Assembly (NCBI RefSeq): GCF_011927765.1
Contig: NZ_JAATJG010000004.1
Coordinates: 211,405 to 275,404 of the forward strand
Origin: Wenyingzhuangia aestuarii
Lineage (GTDB): Bacteria > Bacteroidota > Bacteroidia > Flavobacteriales > Flavobacteriaceae
DNA: 64,000 nucleotides
Direction: 5' to 3'
Below, piece after piece: positions 62,630-64,000 of the stretch. Each line of letters begins with the position of its first letter. Positions within the stretch are counted from its first letter, which is position 1. The notes beneath the pieces are model-generated. The model ran no database searches. It was given only the letters and a program-made list of their open reading frames with translations, and was not told where the DNA came from. The position numbers and the translations under genes were made by a program.

Positions 62630-63772
62630 TTATAGGAATGAATATAAAATGTATGCAGCTACAATTCCATATTTAAAAATCTCTAAATAAAGTACAGATT
62701 GTTTTTCCATCATTCTACCAATAGAAACTAGTGTAATCATAATAAACATCGTAATTACCTCTAATCCTAATATAGAAATGTTGGCTATTTTTAAGGACAT
62801 GGTTCCCAATACGAGTATCATCAATACTAAATTAGCAATAATGTAATTTTTTTCTAGTGTAGAATATTCTTTATATTCATAGGTTCCTTTATCAATATAT
62901 AACGGAAGATGTTCTAGCGCACCTGATTCTGGATTCCAATCTGGTCCTTTGTACAAAACCATCATTTTACCAGAGAAAGTAGGCATCTGTTTCATCATAA
63001 AAATTAAATTGCTATAATAATGAAACACACTGGTTAAAAAATCTCTTGAGTTGATGTCTTTAGTAATACCAAAGCTTACCTCTTCTTCTTCTCTTTGAAA
63101 TGTTCCAAAAATTCGATCCCAAATAATTAAAACTCCTCCAAAATTTTTATCTAAATATTTTTCATTACTTCCATGATGAACTCTATGATGAGATGGTGTT
63201 ACCATAAATTCTTCTAGAATTCCTAGTTTAGGGATTAATGGAGAATGTAACAAAAACTGATACAGACCAATAACCAGGTGAGTTCCTAAAACCATTTTAG
63301 CACTAAAACCTATAATAGGCATTAAGGACCAAAAAAGAACTCTTACAAAAACCTGAAAAGGAGTTAAATTAAAAGCTACAGAATAGTTATAATCTTCACT
63401 TTGATGATGAATAATATGAGCTCCCCAAAACAAATTAATTTTATGCCCTGATTTATGATAAAAATACCAAGTAAAATCTGATATTAAAACCGCAAACAAA
63501 AACCAAGAAGTTGTTTCTGGAATATTAAAAACGGCAAAGTATTCATGTAAATAATGGTAGTAAAAAAAGATTATTGGAACCATAAATATACCTGCAACCC
63601 TATCAAAAATTCCCATAGAAATATTAGCTATGGTATTTTCAAATCTAAAAATTTTCTTTCCTTTTCTTCTAGCTACTATATATTCAGTTCCTAAAACAAA
63701 CATAACTACAGCTATTGCAATAAATAATCCTGCATTATCGTTTTTAGGCATTAAAGAAATTTCTTCTTTCAT
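62630..63772 (-). CDS. Fatty-acid-hydroxylase / sterol-desaturase superfamily membrane protein
   Basis: The 380-aa integral-membrane di-iron oxidase-like protein has three or more helices before and after a His-rich core. His boxes are HKSGHKINLFWGAHIIHHQS (HxxxH and HxxHH spacing near residue 105) and HHRVHHGSNEKYLDKNFGG near 193, matching the superfamily's HxxxH/HxxHH pattern. Members hydroxylate fatty acyls, sterols or carotenoids; the substrate is unknown. The ATG at 63770-63772 is one choice; MPKNDNAGLF, seven residues in, is another. Confidence 0.88.
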   Translation of the reverse strand: MKEEISLMPKNDNAGLFIAIAVVMFVLGTEYIVARRKGKKIFRFENTIANISMGIFDRVAGIFMVPIIFFYYHYLHEYFAVFNIPETTSWFLFAVLISDFTWYFYHKSGHKINLFWGAHIIHHQSEDYNYSVAFNLTPFQVFVRVLFWSLMPIIGFSAKMVLGTHLVIGLYQFLLHSPLIPKLGILEEFMVTPSHHRVHHGSNEKYLDKNFGGVLIIWDRIFGTFQREEEEVSFGITKDINSRDFLTSVFHYYSNLIFMMKQMPTFSGKMMVLYKGPDWNPESGALEHLPLYIDKGTYEYKEYSTLEKNYIIANLVLMILVLGTMSLKIANISILGLEVITMFIMITLVSIGRMMEKQSVLYLEIFKYGIVAAYILYSFL

Positions 63773-63929
63773 GATTCTAAATTTTAAAACAAAAATATAA
63801 AACTCTCTATAAATTAATCTACAGATTACACTTTAGATTCTTAAGTCTAAACAAACGTTAAAAGGATCAATCACAAAAGTTGTGTGTGAATTAGGATAGT
63901 TTTAGTTTTGAGGTTTAAATTTATTCGTA
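63773..63929. promoter_or_regulatory. 157-nt intergenic region before the terminal IS-like gene
   Basis: It holds a minus-strand -7 box TATTTTTG at 63797-63790 for the hydroxylase gene, an imperfect palindrome (TTAGATTC/TTAAGTCTAA, 63833-63850), and CACAA-AAG-TTGTG at 63872-63884. The last may be part of an insertion-sequence end; I cannot fix the boundary. Confidence 0.4.
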
Positions 63930-64000
63930 TTGGAACTTACTTTAGACCTTTTAAAACTTATACTTCCTGAATTCTTAATCGATAACTTCGATTTAACAAA
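63930..64000 (+). CDS. Partial gene: N-terminus of an ISAon1-type transposase (truncated by window end)
   Basis: The frame opens after a TGA at 63909-63911 and reads from TTG 63930: LELTLDLLKLILPEFLIDNF, continuing to the last base. The DLLKLxLPExLxxxFDL pattern is characteristic of the N-terminal regions of ISAon1-family transposases common in Bacteroidota, as I recall them. Only 23 residues are visible, so a different IS-type protein is possible. If correct, the element continues beyond the window. Confidence 0.5.
   Translation, partial: MELTLDLLKLILPEFLIDNFDLT

Noticed and set aside
63833..63850. Imperfect palindrome TTAGATTCTTAAGTCTAA as a terminator
   Set aside because: No T-run follows on either strand and only 5-bp arms pair well; the neighbouring gene on the left is divergent from it.
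1..64000. tRNA, rRNA, CRISPR array or prophage genes
   Set aside because: I saw no T-arm-like GGTTCGAATCC motif, no spaced repeats and no phage structural proteins; I did not run covariance models, so a tRNA could be missed.

Overview
The window is a stretch of chromosome from an AT-rich member of the Bacteroidota, almost certainly family Flavobacteriaceae and probably marine. The evidence is the low-GC codon use, fused E1 2-oxoacid dehydrogenase, DUF2851, DUF4301, DUF5683 and DUF6122 families, a lone transketolase half, geranylgeranylglyceryl-phosphate synthase, promoter-like TAnnTTTG -7 boxes, and the gene order parA-parB-DUF5683-dapB-lepB-WbqC. Genes are packed tightly, often with 1-14 nt overlaps. 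No gap exceeds about 215 nt once starts are corrected, and I saw no rRNA, tRNA or CRISPR array.

Layout. 0-6.5 kb: UbiA-type prenyltransferase, Maf, C-terminal transketolase half, the divergent dps/oxyR pair, acyl-CoA synthetase and a phosphodiesterase. 6.5-12.1 kb: truA, an exporter ABC protein, ridA, a class A penicillin-binding protein and mgsA. 12.3-17.0 kb: a 1141-aa hybrid sensor kinase followed by a soluble receiver-kinase. 17.1-20.5 kb: an operon of a RimK-like ATP-grasp ligase, a GCS2-type ligase and an N-formylglutamate-amidohydrolase-like enzyme, the best candidate here for an uncharacterised biosynthetic system. 20.6-25.5 kb: DNA repair (AraC-MGMT fusion, AlkB, UvrA) plus a small secreted protein. 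25.5-35.9 kb: LOG protein, a degenerate M1 peptidase joined to a probable outer-membrane barrel, fused E1, a Tat-targeted phosphoesterase, DUF2851, nitroreductase and PepD. 36-42 kb: parAB, dapB, lepB, WbqC, DUF6122 and a Crp/Fnr regulator.

42-50.4 kb is a minus-strand block: DUF349 protein, two lipoproteins (one LpoB-like) and a small secreted protein, then a tight operon TPR - DUF368 - DUF368 - aroE, where DUF368 is the PopT polyprenyl-phosphate transporter family. 50.6-55.6 kb: pyrR-pyrB, a small STAS-like protein with RNase Z, sppA and folK. 55.6-59.8 kb: ahcY, a phosphopantetheinyl transferase, GGGP synthase and a DUF4301 protein. 59.8-63.8 kb, minus strand: SulP transporter, ruvB and a fatty-acid-hydroxylase-superfamily protein. 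The last 71 nt look like the start of an ISAon1-type transposase gene, so the window probably ends inside an insertion sequence.

Themes that link genes: envelope building (PBP1, LpoB-like, PopT pair, LepB, SppA), isoprenoid-ether lipid chemistry (UbiA-type plus GGGP synthase), oxidative and alkylation stress (OxyR, Dps, UvrA, AlkB, MGMT) and amide-ligase chemistry (RimK-like/GCS2/amidohydrolase). Most calls rest on recognised motifs in the translations; starts were moved to internal ATG codons where a TTG or GTG extension looked spurious.
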